64,000 bases of DNA. It comes from Microbotryomycetes sp. JL201 (lineage: Eukaryota; Basidiomycota; Microbotryomycetes). The translations under genes and the position numbers were made by a program. This document shows positions 33,487-45,500 of the stretch, one piece after another. Position 1 is the first letter of the stretch, and each line of letters begins with the position of its first letter. Location of the stretch: NCBI GenBank assembly GCA_033819885.1, contig JAQYUZ010000014.1:186001-250000 (forward strand), in the 5' to 3' direction. A model generated the notes under the pieces. The model saw nothing but the letters and a program-made list of their open reading frames with translations. It was not told where the DNA came from and ran no database searches.

Positions 33487-35588
33487 ATGAAGTCTAGCTC
33501 AAAGCACCTCGAGGGCGCAGACCACGCACATGTGCATCAAGTCGACAAAAGCTATGCAGTCGACGAAGAGGGCGAGCCCGTCACAGTCGTGGGAACGATG
33601 GGTCAAGATCCAGACCACCGTCCGCATGTGCCGCTCAAAGCGTACCTTCTCGTCCTACTGTGCGGGCTTGCTGCCTTTCAGAACGTCTATTTCGGAATTG
33701 CGCCCGCTGCCAGCCAGTACACGATCGCAGGCAGCCTTCGAGCGATGGACAAACGCATTTGGATTGTCCAGGCGGGTGCCGTACCCAGTATCGCCACCGG
33801 ACCCATTTTTGCCATCATTTCTGATCTCTATGGCCGTCGCAACATGTCAGTCATATTTCAGCCGCCTCACAATCTTCCCGCGATCTCTACAGGCTGACAA
33901 ACGCGTGGCGCTGGTTCAGTGTACTCTTCGTCTGGCTTCTCGCTTGCGTTGCCGCCATTATTGCCATGACAGCCGACGGCATCAACCAAGTCATTGCGGG
34001 ACAAGCCCTCTCTGGCTTTTGCTCAGGCATCAACGGTGTCATGTTTGCCATTCCGTCGGAAGTTTTGCCGTCCAGGATTCGTGCTCATGTTCAGACTGCC
34101 GTCAATTGGGTATCTGGTCTCGCTTCGATCGTTGCACTCATCGCAATGGGTGCAGCAACCCAGAACGACCCTGTCAACGGATGGCGATGGGTTTTCAGGA
34201 CGTTACTTATTCTCAATGGCCTGATCTTTATCGGATTTGCCGCCTTCTACTTTGTCAGTTGTGCATTAATTGTTCCAAGACATGTGTCGACATTCGGAAC
34301 TAACGACAAGTGAATGTCTCGCAGCCGCCGCCGCGTACAGCCAAGCGCGTGAGCTTGATGACCAAGCTCCGTACGCTCGACTGGATCGGATACGGCCTGC
34401 TCACTGGCGGTCTCGTTCCTCTCCTGATGGGATTTGCTTGGGCTGGCGACATGAACTACGGCTGGAAGGATGCACATTCTTACGCCCCTGTCGCTGTTGG
34501 CGGCTGTGTCCTCCTCCTCTGCCTTCTCTATGGTCTGTCCAACCCTGAACGACTTTTCGCACATCTGTCACTGACAAGTGCCGCCTTTTTCCGCAGAGTG
34601 GAAGGGCACCTCGACTGGCTTTCTCGACCATCGCTTGTTCCGCGACGGCCGCAACTTTCCCATTGCGCTCGTCCTCATCGCCGTCGAGGGGTCGCTCTTC
34701 TACCTTATCAATAACATCTACGTGCGTTGAGCGCAAGCGCCTCGACCTCACAAGCTTTGAAGCTGACTCTTTGTATTTCAGACTGGCCAAGTCAACAACT
34801 TGTGGGATACGCCTGGCACGATCAACGCAAATGCCCGCGTTTTGCCCTTTTTCATGTCTGTTCAAGTCATTGCACCTATCGTCTCAATCTGTAAGAGCCC
34901 GAATCACTCGTCACTGCGTGAAAAGAGCACTCATTTTGGATATTTCTCCGCAGACGTCACCAAGACGAAAGATATCAAGTGGCCGCTCGTCGCGGGCTTC
35001 ACGTTCTTCATTGCTTGCGTCGTTGGTATTGCCGAGTCGAAACTCAACGGCACCATGGGCACTATATTCAACGGTATCGGCGGTCTGGGTTTCGCGACAC
35101 CGCTCATCTTGTTGATGACACTCGTTCAACTCTCGACGCCACCGCTCTTCATCGGTGTTGCTTCTGCCCTCGTCATCTCGGTCCGCACTCTCGGCGGTGT
35201 CGTCGGTCTCGCCATCGCAGATGCCATCTATGGTTCGAAGACCAACACTCAGATCCCGGACGCTATGGCGAAAGCTGCCGTCATGAACGGTCTTCCTCCT
35301 CAAAGTATTGGTCCTCTCATCGTCTCGTTCTTCTCTCACTCTGACCCGTCGAAGATTCCTGGTGCGACTGGTCCGATAATTGGCGCTGCCTTTGGAGCTG
35401 CCAAGCAAGTTCAAGCGGACGCGTACAGAATTGTCTGGTACGCGTTCTTGCCGGGTACGATCATCGCCGCCGTCGTTTGCGCCTTTTTCCATCAACCGCG
35501 CGACAGGATGAATTGGATCGTGGATGCTCCGCTCGATGCGCCCAAGGGCCATGACAGCGAGTCTCTTTCTGTCGTCGATGAGAAGTGA
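33487..35588 (+). CDS. TRI12-type MFS transporter, copy 1
   Basis: A 589-residue membrane transporter of the DHA2/TRI12 group, which includes toxin and siderophore pumps. Six exons: 33487-33845, 33920-34253, 34325-34532, 34597-34721, 34782-34890 and 34954-35588; phases close. The N-terminal tail has EEGEPVTVVGTMGQDP, then hydrophobic segments begin with AYLLVLLCGLAAFQNVYFGI. The MFS loop motif after TM2 is SDLYGRRN; other conserved blocks are GQALSGFCSGINGVMFAIPS, RAHVQTAVNW, LDWIGYGLLTGGLVPLLMGF and ASALVISVRTLGGVVGLAIA. I count 12-14 hydrophobic segments. The first intron acceptor is set at 33919 so the sequence reads GRRNIVLFVWLLACV, aligned with copy 2. Relative to copies 2 and 3, introns are missing at QTAVNW and MGTI-FNGIGG. 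Confidence 0.87.
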
Positions 35589-36376
35589 TTTGTACAATGC
35601 AGCTTTATGTGGGTTAAAACGCATGCGTAGCATAGAAGGTTCCCTCTCTGCTTGTGATATGCGGTGGTTTTCCATTGTGGAATACGACAGTCTCTTTATG
35701 GGTAATTGTGGCTACTAGCCAGCAGCCATGCCATATGCGCTGGCAATCCGCCAGCTGTTCGACGGTTTCCCGTTTCCCGAGACTTGCGATGTTCAAGTGT
35801 GCGGGCAATTCCCTTCAATTAACAGGTTCAAGCAATGCTCTAGGAGCAAAAGTCTGCGCAATCTCGTCGGAGCATACTACTGCCAGTGAGCGCTCACGGC
35901 ACACACTTGAAGGGATACAAACCAAGAGCCTGCCGTCGAAAGAAAGGCCTGATGACAACTTTTTGAAATAGCAAGCCAGAGTGAGCAACAAGGACGAACC
36001 GAAAACGGCGACACATTAATCTGAAACACGTTTCCTTTCACACCGTGAGGATTTGCTTTGCATTTGCCCTATAAACTGTGATTCCGTCTCTCTGAGCTTG
36101 TCAGGACCTCGCCCAGGCCAAGTCGTCGTCCGCGTGCGTGACTTGCACAGTGATCCACCGGCCGAGCGCGCGTCAGTCGGCTGATCGGCTTACGCGATGA
36201 TGTCGTTGGTGAGAATCGCTCCCACACTGGATACGGCCCGCACGGCGGGGAGTGCTGCGCTCGGAATGCCGGAAATCTCCAGGCCTCGCTCGGGTGTGGC
36301 GAGGCCCCGACTAGAAAAGCGCGCGCGAACCCCTCGTTCTCCACTCATCCTCCACTAGATCGTCTGAGCTGCCAGC
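35589..36376. other. intergenic region between MFS copies 1 and 2
   Basis: Holds the 3' end of copy 1 and the promoter of copy 2. The element CGCTCGGGTG at 36287-36296 is shared with the copy 1 promoter, and CGGAAT/CCGGAAAT-like triplets lie at 36271-36285. No convincing gene is present. Confidence 0.5.
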
Positions 36377-38466
36377 ATGGCATCCGCCAAACCCACAACG
36401 AGCCATGTCGAGAACCCCAAGCTGGCGCACATCCCCAACATCCAAGATTCGTTTGCAGTGAACGAGCAAAACGAGCCTGTGACCGTCGTCGGCACAATGG
36501 GCCAGGACCCGAACCAAAAGCCGCACATCCCCTTCAAGGCTTACGTGATCGTGCTGCTATGTGGTATCGCCGTCTTTCAAAATATCTTCTATGGCATTGC
36601 ACCCGCTGCCAATTCATATGCCATTGCTGGCTCTCTTCGGGCCATGGATAAGCGCATCTGGATCGTGCAGGCCGCTGCCGTTCCCGGTATCGCCACCGGA
36701 CCCATTTTTGCCGTGATCTCTGATCTATACGGCCGCCGAAACCTTATCCTCACTGTCTGGCTTCTCTATTGCGTTTCCGCCATCGTCGCCATGACCGCTA
36801 CCGGCATCAACCAAGTCATCGCAGGCCAAGCACTCGCCGGTTTCTGCGCCGGTATCTCTGGCGTCATGTTCGCTGTCCCTTCTGAAGTCATTCCCAGCGT
36901 GTACCGTGCACATGTGCAGACTGCTGTCAATTGGTGAGTTCCGGCCGTTTCAGGAGCTCGCTTAATGCGGCCGCTGATCGCCGATGAGAACAGGGTCGGC
37001 GGCCTCGCGTCAATTGCGGCACTCATTGCCATGGGCGCAGCAACCCAGAACGATCCTGTGAACGGCTGGCGATGGGTCTTCCGCACGTTGCTTATTCTAG
37101 ACGCCATCGTTCTCATCGGCTTTGCTGCCTTCTACTTCGTGAGTTATGGCTGGTAAAAGGCATTTCATGACATGTCTAACGTTACCTCATTCACAGCCGC
37201 CACCTCGCACCGTATCACGCGCCTCTCTTCTTGAGCGAATGAAGACTCTGGACTGGATCGGCTACGGTCTTTTGCTCGGTGGCCTCGTTCCCTTCTTGAT
37301 GGGCTTTGCCTGGGCTGGTGACATGAACTACGGCTGGAAAAGCGCTCATGCTTATGGGCCTGTCGCCGTTGGCGGCGCCGTCCTCATCGTTTGCATCCTT
37401 TACGGTCAGTCTGATGAGAGTGAACCCATCTAAATGATATCTGACAGAGACAGACATACAGAGTGGAAAGGAACCTCCACCGGTTTCCTCGACCACCGCT
37501 TGTTCCGGGAGGGTCGTAACTTTCCCATCGCGCTTGGTCTCATCGCCGTCGAGGGGTCGCTGTTCTATCTTATCAACAACATCTACACCGGTCAAGTCAA
37601 CAACTTGTGGGACAAGCCTGGAACGATCAATGCCAACGCTCGTGTGTTGCCTTTCTTCATGGCTGTTCAAGTTATTTCGCCCTTCGTTTCGATTTGTCAG
37701 TCGAGCTAGAGTCTCGAAGGTTCCACACGCGTCAAAGCTGACTATAGATCTTGCCAGACGTGACCAAGACCAAGGACATCAAATGGCCTCTCGTCGCTGG
37801 TTTCACGCTATTTATTGCATGCGTCATCGGAGAGGCCATGTCGGGTCTGAACGGCACTATGGGCACTGTCTTGTGAGCCATACCTAGGAGAGCGGGATAC
37901 TGCTGTCGTTGCTGACGTGCTCTTGAACTGATAGCAACGGCATTGGCGGTCTCGGCTTTGCCACGCCTCTTATTCTCCTGATGACGTTGGTCCAGCTGTC
38001 TACGCCTCCGCTTTTCATTGGTGTCGCCTCTGCTCTTGTCATCTCGGTCCGCACCCTTGGCGGTGTCGTTGGTCTCGCCATCGCCGAAGCCATTTATGGC
38101 TCGCGCACCAACGCCCAGATCCCAGACGCTATTGCGAAAGCCGCCGTCATGAACGGTCTTCCTCCTCAGAGCATTGGCCCGCTCATCGTCTCGTTCTTCT
38201 CTCACTCTGACCCGTCGACTATTCCTGGTGCGACTGGTCCAATCATCGGCGCTGCCTTCGGAGCCGCCAAGCAAGTTCAAGCCGACGCCTACAAGATCGT
38301 TTGGTTTGCCTTCTTGCCCGGTACCGTTATCGCAGCCATCGCATGCGCTTCTTTCCGCAACCCGAGAGACAGGATGAATTATGTCGTTGATGCTCCTTTG
38401 GAGTTGCCAAAGGGTACCATTGAAGATCAAGAAGCGAGCAGTGCGCATACAGAAGAGAAACATTGA
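36377..38466 (+). CDS. TRI12-type MFS transporter, copy 2
   Basis: A 596-residue paralogue in direct tandem with copy 1. Six exons: 36377-36933, 36994-37138, 37197-37404, 37462-37695, 37758-37872 and 37935-38466. It has the same N-terminal tag (NEPVTVVGTMGQDPNQKPH), SDLYGRRNLILTVWLLYCVS, GQALAGFCAGISGVMFAVPS, DWIGYGLLLGGLVPFLMGFA and ISVRTLGGVVGLAIAEAIYG. Its large first exon corresponds to exon 1 and part of exon 2 of copy 1, and to four exons of copy 3. Copies 1 and 2 are strikingly close in the C-terminal third, for example MNGLPPQSIGPLIVSFFSHS is identical in all three. Probably a plasma-membrane or vacuolar efflux/uptake pump; substrate unknown. Confidence 0.88.
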
Positions 38467-39330
38467 ATCACAAGGGCAGTAGTTCCGATGGGCTAGGGCG
38501 TGTATGTTTCATCAGCCTAGAGCTTGTTTGATAGGGTAAAAGGCGCGTCTGGGCAATAGAATGTTGTTTTCCCGCATAATTCTCTTCGACAAACTTTTTG
38601 CGCGTCATCTATGATCGCGGTAGCCATCTAGGCTGACTGTGAACGTTTTGACCTACTCTTTGAGATGCTTGGCTCAAGCTTGCCAGACGCGATACTGGTG
38701 ATTGGGCAGTAACCGAATCCTACAAGACCGGGCGACAGCTGTGGACGGCTCGGGAGACGTGCCGCAAGCTTGACTAAGAAATCGCCCTCGCTCATGGTCC
38801 ACGCATGAAATTCGCTTCCAGTGAACGCGAGCGAACAGTGCCATGACCGAGGAGGTTGGGCGTGCTGCGGATCTGTGTCAGTAGCTCGTCAGGCCCGTGT
38901 TCAAAAGCTCGTCAGGCCTGCTTTCTCTCTTTTCTTCAAGCCGTTTCTCTTCCACGCCGGTCGCAATGGAATGCGGAACTCCACGCTAGAGCATTCGCCA
39001 TCCCGCATGCACGAAATGACTCACGCAGCAACGCCGTCTTGAGCGCGGTCATCGGCCCCTCCGACATTCATCGGCCATGTCGACCTTTACTTGCGCGCGA
39101 GGCCGATGTGCAGGACGCTGTGAGCTCCAACGTAGCTCGTACCTGACTCACAGAGCCACGTAAGACTTGTTAGTCTCTCTCTCGACCCTCAGCTCGGTCT
39201 TTGCCTGACTGTCATTAGGATTGCAGAAGTGAGTCACCTCATTGATGACAAACATCAAGACACTCGATGGCGCTCCGACGGAGCTCACCGAGCTGTTGGG
39301 ACGCCGAACAATGCTCAAGAAGGTGTGCAA
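38467..39330. other. gene-poor region after MFS copy 2
   Basis: No gene is supported. Short open frames on both strands (for example 39148-39396 minus and 38821-39146 plus) lack recognisable features. The stretch contains the terminator region of MFS copy 2 and marks the left edge of the sparse accessory segment. Confidence 0.5.
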
Positions 39331-39365
39331 GGCGGCATCTCCGTCATCATGACGAAGATGCCGCC
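39331..39365. repeat. 35-bp near-perfect palindrome
   Basis: GGCGGCATCT at 39331-39340 is mirrored by AGATGCCGCC at 39356-39365, and the inner CGTCAT/ATGACG arms continue the symmetry round a single central base, with one mismatched pair. It could form a hairpin or bind a dimeric regulator. Confidence 0.75.
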
Positions 39366-39587
39366 TAACGACATGGGCGTAGTTGACGTGGAGCACACTA
39401 CGGTCCCGTCCAGAGAAGCCTACTCGACGCGTGTGATCTCCGACGGCGGTGCGAAAACACGAGTGGCCTGCAGGTGCGACTTGTTCGTCCCGGAGATGTC
39501 CTGCTCAGGCTGTCAAGCGCCCGCGACCTTGCTCGACAAAAATATGACCTTGCCCTGCCGTACTTCTTTGCGATCCGTTGTGCCAAA

Positions 39588-39720
39588 GGGCCGAAATCTC
39601 AAGATTTCTGGTCGTGACCCAGGATTGATCTCTAGGCGGCGGGATGCCTGTACTGGATTTTGGCGCCCCCATTCTCCAGATCAATTTTAGTCGACCAGAA
39701 ATCGTGAGGTTTCGGCCCTT
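39588..39720. repeat. imperfect inverted repeat, about 41-bp arms
   Basis: The left arm begins GGGCCGAAATCTCAAGATTT at about 39588 and continues to TCTGGTCG and then ATTGATCT. The right arm, ending near 39720, is its reverse complement with a few changes and a small gap. The spacer is about 45 bases and GC-rich. Because of the symmetry, both strands encode the same KGRNL-ISGR peptide. It resembles a small foldback element or MITE but I see no transposase and no clear target-site duplication. Confidence 0.65.
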
Positions 39721-40577
39721 CTGCACACCGAATCGCTAAAAAGTTTGGCAAGCTTTTGCGGCTCGCAGTGAAAGAATGCGAGTTGGACGAGCATTGGATG
39801 GCTGTCGCCCGCAGAGACGGCCTACTCAACCGTACAGACGCCTGTTACGAGTCGGCGATTGGCCAACCCTTAGAGCCATCGGCAATCAAAACCGCGAGCT
39901 CGTCTCGAAGCTGGGGTACTTCACGTTGAACGAACTCGAAACGAAGCAGGTGCGATCATCTCTGTCTCCCCGAGGTTTTCTGGCTGACACCCGTTTCTTC
40001 GAGGAGGCTCTTTCCGGAACTTGGCTGGCGACCGAGCCTGGCATCGCCCCAAGCATCGCAGCCACTCCGTAGCTCATTCGAAACGGTACGCACGCACCAC
40101 GGTGGTTTTCATAGCAGCTCTATCGCTTTTTCAGTAATTTGTAAACTGCTTGTAAGGCGCCTACCTGGCGAGATACTCTGAGTTCCAGCTTCTCGATGCT
40201 TGCCATCAGTGCGTTGAACCGATTCAGCAGTGTTAGTCACAGGTGAGGCAAGGGTCATATGTAGAATTCGAAGGGACTGGCCGCGCAGCGAACGGAAGCC
40301 AGGTCGGCAGACTGAAGCTTGTAATAGCAAAACCTTTTGCAGAGCACACAATACAAGTCATCATTGTGAAACAGGATAAGCCGATCTGGTTGCGGTGTAT
40401 CCGTGACCATGAGCGATTGCATTGCCGCAGAGCGCGCCAAATTGGCTCGTGCCACAATTCTAAAACCTTGAAGTGTTTAGGCCTTAAAGCCCTGGAAACC
40501 ACGCATTGCCTCTTTCCAAAATTGTTGTTACAACAGCTAGATCTAGCCCTACTGCATCACGATATCTGGGCTTCGAA
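39721..40577. other. region without a supported gene
   Basis: A plus-strand open frame (39776-40072) and the start of a 241-codon plus-strand frame (40243) lie here, with no recognised motif. The region is AT-richer than the flanking transporter genes. Confidence 0.4.
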
Positions 40578-41225
40578 CTACGAGCTAATGAAAGCGTCGA
40601 AACAGCAACGAAGAAGAGCAACCCATGCAACAATGCCACCAAGAGACACAAAGATTTTGAAAGCGAAAACCATCGTCCGGAAGGCTAACTTTGGAAACCA
40701 AAGCAGCATACTCCCGACCACTTGCCGCGCTTGCGAGGACTCGACATTTGTTTGTCTCGACGGACCCGCCACCAAAACGCCTAACGTGAACGCGGTGGCG
40801 GCCACTAGAATCAAAATTGCACCGGAAGCGCCGCTGGCCTCACAGCAAGTAAACGACCAGTGTTTGTCGGGAACAAGTCTCAAGCACGTACGTTTCAGCG
40901 GCAGCACGCCTGTAACGGTGATCCGTCAGCCAGAAACCTCCAAGCTAGCGGCCACATTTGCATTCTAAGCCAGCCGAGACAAGACTGACGCAACTCACAG
41001 ATGTGTCTCCTGCAGCTCGAGCAGCCCCGTATTCAGTGCATCAACCTGATCCAAATGACGCTGTACCAGCGTGTGCGCAGCTTGGTCACGGCGTTCAAGT
41101 CGCTCAAGGTCTCTGAGTTGCAGATCTAATCGACGAGCTTCGAGATCGTTCTGCCGCACATTCTCAGCTTCTTGATTGTGCAAGGCCGTCTCGCCAAGAG
41201 CCATGCTTGTCAAAAAACGCGTCAT
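40578..41225 (-). CDS. unknown coiled-coil protein with two membrane segments (copy A)
   Basis: Not a family I recognise. At least two exons on the minus strand, 41225-40999 and 40878-40578, phase closed, giving 175 residues or more. Exon 1 is a charged helix: NQEAENVRQNDLEARRLDLQ, then LRDLERLERRDQAAHTLVQR and HLDQVDALNTG. Exon 2 has two strongly hydrophobic stretches, GAILILVAATAFTLGVLVAG and FKIFVSLGGIVAWVALL. Exon 1 is clearly paralogous to the gene at 41807-42269 (shared pattern NQ.AEN.RQ..LE.RR.DLQ...LERL.R.D.A), which is the main reason to believe it. An in-frame stop just before the ATG means an upstream exon, if any, must join at the CTAG acceptor; a candidate ends ITLQIKGARDLGRLR near 41270. 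A 241-codon plus-strand frame overlaps it. Confidence 0.45.
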
Positions 41226-41806
41226 TGCTAGCTACGACGTGAATCGCCCCAGCGAGACTCACGCGGAGACGGCCAAGGTCACGAGCACCTTTGATCTGAA
41301 GGGTGATTCGCGCATTAGCATCACGCTGTGACCAGTGGATTTGAAAAGCACACATGTACGCTGGCCAGATAAGCGCAAGCATGCAGAGTGCCAAAGGCCT
41401 TTCAACGGCTCGATCATCGGGCCTGTGGGCACCCACCAACTTGCGAGTTTGGAGACAACTCCACTCTTTGTCCTGACGATTAAACTTTGTGGATGCACCG
41501 TAATCAAGCAGTCGATATAAAGTCTTGAATCACTGTGCCATCGACTCAACGAATTTTCGGAGGACAATGTATAATTTGAAGACTGGCCGAGATGACAATC
41601 AGACTGAGATCCGTCGACGGTCGACTAACGCTTGGTACACGCCTGATTGTGGCTCACGACAAACTTGCTGTGCAGAGTCATATTGTTCATTACATTGCCA
41701 CCATTGTTTGCGGGATCAACACGTAGAGGTACTGAGATTAAATTTCACGCTTGCACTAACAAATCACACAGACTCGGGTGACCAAAACCACTGCCAGGCA
41801 ATACCA

Positions 41807-42269
41807 TTACGAGAGAAGCTTGAAGATGACCAGGACCAGGACCAAGCAGAGGAGCAGGACGGCAAGGACTGGGCCGGTAGAACGAGGGCGAGCCATGTTG
41901 CTGATGCAGCACGGCGAATGCATCAGCGTGCAGTCTTCCAACACCTTGCAAAACCTGATACTCACTCAACAACAGCTCGCCTGTGGGGGTATTGATTTAA
42001 TCTGGATGCTCCGGCAGCGAGAGATGAAATGCTCACGCTTTCAATAATTCGATCTCAAGCTTGGCGCGATTGAGAGCATCGGTTTGATCCAATTCGCGGA
42101 GTGCAAGACGGTCTGCTGCCTCGTCGGCGCGTCTGAGTCGTTCGAGGTTCTGTCCTTGCAAGTCGATGCGGCGGCCCTCGAGCGTGTACTGGCGTTCGTT
42201 TTCGGCGTTCTGATTGTTGAACCAAGTGTTGGCTAGTGCGACGCTGTTGCAACGAGATATTAGGTTCAA
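41807..42269 (-). CDS. unknown coiled-coil protein with C-terminal membrane segment (copy B)
   Basis: Paralogue of the gene at 40578-41225. Exons on the minus strand are 42269 (or further upstream) to 42037 and 41954-41807, phase closed. The helical part reads NQNAENERQYTLEGRRIDLQ, then LERLRRADEAADRLALRELD. After a Cys-containing linker (DCTLMHSPCCIS) the protein ends in ARPRSTGPVLAVLLLCLVLV and LVIFKLLS, a single tail-anchor-like membrane helix. There is no ATG at the 5' end of this exon, so an upstream exon must exist; a segment TRTITLMCLRLKG near 42330-42370 resembles the ITLQIKG segment upstream of copy A. Function unknown; a membrane-tethered coiled coil is all that can be said. Confidence 0.42.
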
Positions 42270-42591
42270 TCGCGCATAAGCTGCGATATTATCACTGACG
42301 CCATGCTGACGGCGGGCCCCTTGGACGTCCTTTCAATCGAAGGCACATCAGTGTGATAGTACGTGTGCAAAACTTGGCTTCACTGACAGTGCATCGACGG
42401 GACTGTAGGCTGTTACGATACCCAGTGGTGAAACCATGCTGAAGAGCAGGGGAGAGAAAGAGATTTGATTCAGACAAGTAGCGTCGAGAACGATAGAAAC
42501 TCGCGACTTGGTCGTGGGCCCCACTTCAGCAACTAGGCACATCAGTTGCGCGACGCGACGTGTTGCCTCCGGCCTACAACCTCAACGCAGC

Positions 42592-45500
42592 ATGCAATAT
42601 TCATTAGGGCTGAATATTTTGGGCAGCGGCATGGACGACATTGACCCGACGTTACTGTTACTCGGCATGCCGCCAGTCAGCGAACGCGTGCTCGTTCGAG
42701 TTTATCGACCCATCCGGACCGTGATCTCGTTAAACAACACAGAGTTATTGCAGGTTTGTAGTCTATGTCATTGGTCAGACCGTCGCTGAGCGAGCTCATG
42801 TCGTTGTTCAGCTAGTGGAAGCCATGTCCAGACCAGACGGGAACGGCGGCGGCGCGTCCGGAGAACTCGAAGTGGTGCAGAACGGGAACCAGACTTCGCA
42901 CCAGCTATCAGGACGGCAATGGGTCTCTGATCGAGTTCTGCTACTGGTGAGTGAACTCCACACGATGCCCCTTCGTGTTTTGCTCAATCGCGTCCGAATC
43001 CCAGCTTCAAGTGTTTCAGCTCGAACAAGAGCTGGAACAGTTGAAATCGCAAAATCAGCCCTTACAGCAGCAGATTCTGTCTCCACAGGTGCAACAGCCA
43101 GCTGAATACGTGATGCCAGATCTTGCCATATCAGAGCCGTCACAGCAACCACAATTCCCACCAAATTCAGCTGGCGGCTCGTCGACAGACCTGCAGTCGT
43201 CCAGTGCCTCAGCTGATGGATCATCATCACCACCCACGTCAACGATCGAAACCATTGATCCTTCTTCACGCAAGCGACAGCGGTCATCGGCCTCCTCCAG
43301 TCAGCCCGAATCCTGCGCCAGACAGCCCAAGTCCAATCGATCCCTTCCTCTCTTGTCGCTGGGTGACAAGCCTGAATCTGACAGTGTCAAAGAGGGTGCG
43401 TCTCTATGCGAGATTCTCGCAAACTCCCCGGGAAATGCTGTTGACAAGTTTCATAATCTTACAGCGTACAATTTGATTAAGAAAGCTCCGCTCAATGGGC
43501 CCGGGCTGTTGCTGGACAAGGCGACCGCCAGGATGAAGCTCAACGGTCTTCCCCGCTGGGATGAACTCAAGAAGGAGTGTCTCCGCGTCGGAGGAACGCA
43601 ACTGCCAGCATTGGAGCAAGGGGAACTGCTTACTGAAGCGCTGCACAAGTTCTCATTCGTGTTCTACGTCGTATCTGAAGGTGTTCGGGTCAAGAACCGG
43701 CAGAAACTAAAAGGATCTGCTGACTCTGTGGCGAACGTACAAAAAAACGAAAAAGGTATTCTCCGCTACCCGGTCTGGATACTGCAAAAGTGGAAATGGA
43801 CGGGCAAAAACAGCAATGGATCTTTTGATCCTTTCATTTCCTTGAGCGTCGACCGTGGCATGATGTACAGGCCCAAGAAGAAAACTGCCCCCAGCTCGAA
43901 TACCCAAGATAGGGAAGCCTTGAAATTGGAACTCTGGGGCTCAAAGCCTTCAGAGAAGCTGTGAGCGGGGCGAGCTATGAAAGTCATGCTTTATTATGAC
44001 GCTAAGGCTGTTTGCCGCAGGATGCTGTTGTCGATACTTTGTTATGAAGGGAAATCGCTCGGTCCGGAGCTGGATCAGCTCGATCCGCGGATCCCCAACC
44101 AAAGCGTATTCGCTCACTTCCTCGAGCTGCCCGGCAAGGCGGCCAGCAAAGGCAAACGCAAGGTTAAAGGCAAACGCAAAAGCAAAAGCGACGACGAGGA
44201 CGAGGACGAGAGCGAGGGCGAGAGCGAGAATGGGAAGGAGCACGAGGAAGAGGGACAAAAAGGGAAAGAACAAAAGAGTGTCAGAGGAGAAAGTCAAGCT
44301 CAAGTCATCGGAGGTGGCAAATCGGTGCGTTCTGGTTGCGCGCCGGGAGGGCTAAAACGACTAGAATTAACAGACCCAATCCAGTCCGTTGGCGGAGACA
44401 TTGTGCTTGATGACATTTCTGCAGAACGAGTATCACAAGATCGAGACGACCAGCTCAGGGATAGTGCCCGACGCGCACAGGAAAGCACAAGCGATCTGAA
44501 AGAAAGTCCGGACAACGCAACATCAGACTGCGAGTCGCATATGTCCTCAGTGGCGTCTCAAGAATCCCTGTCAGACACCGGCACCGACGATGCTTTCGTG
44601 ATCGTGGCCACTTCGAGAGATGGCAACGAGGTGCACGATATCTCAGACCGTGCGATGGGCCATACGATCTGCCGACAAACACAACTCAGCCGTTCTTCAC
44701 CACAAGACGCTGATGTGGAATCATTGCGCAAGAAATTCGATGCGTTGGGTACCGATGGCGACGGTTATGAACAGCTCAGTACGATGATGGCTGGGAGCGA
44801 AACTGTACGAGCACTGTCCAGTGAGTTCTGACGCACGCCCCGTAAGATCTATGCCTTTCTGATGTCGAATTCTCATGTGCTAGATCGAACCGACGAGTTC
44901 AGACCGGCGCTTGACGCGGAGACATGTCTGACACCAGCTCATCATTGTCCGCAACTACCGGTAGCAGCGATTGGACATACACGCGATTTGTCGTTCAATT
45001 CTTTCTCCATTCCATCGTTCGATACGCCGTCTGATCAGTCGTCCGATCCCGGCAAGTGCTCATTCGGTCCCTCGTTGCGAAACCCAATTGCGAGTCATTT
45101 GACAATCCATCCAGCTTCAGACTCATCCGAGCTTCCGGCCTCATCCGAGCTCCCCGACGTAACCGAGAGAAAGGGTAATCAAGGGTTGAGCGACCTAAAA
45201 CGCATCAAACGTTACCAGCAGTCAGTGGCTGACATCAAGGAAGGTCTGGCGCCCGCGCTGCCGTGGACGAGGTCGCTATGGAACGGTTTTGCTCCCCTGC
45301 CAACCAAGCTACCCGCGATATTGTTGGCTGCGTACGAGCCTCTCGAGCTCATTGGCAGGGGCGGTTCCGGATTCGTACTCAGATGTGTGCGCCGCAAAGA
45401 CGGCCTCGAGTACGCCATCAAGCTCATCGACAAGCAACGGGTTTCTCGTGAAGGCCTGCAGCGATGCATGTGGGAGCAAGATGCCGTTGGTTTGGAGCAA

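Noticed and set aside
39229-39690. A 153-codon plus-strand frame
   Set aside because: It runs through both the palindrome and one arm of the inverted repeat, so the frame is probably a by-product of those repeats.
40243-40968. A 241-codon plus-strand open frame with no introns
   Set aside because: It overlaps the minus-strand coiled-coil gene, which is supported by a paralogue next door. The plus frame has no recognisable motif or hydrophobic pattern. It stays possible, so it is mentioned in the findings as the competing model.
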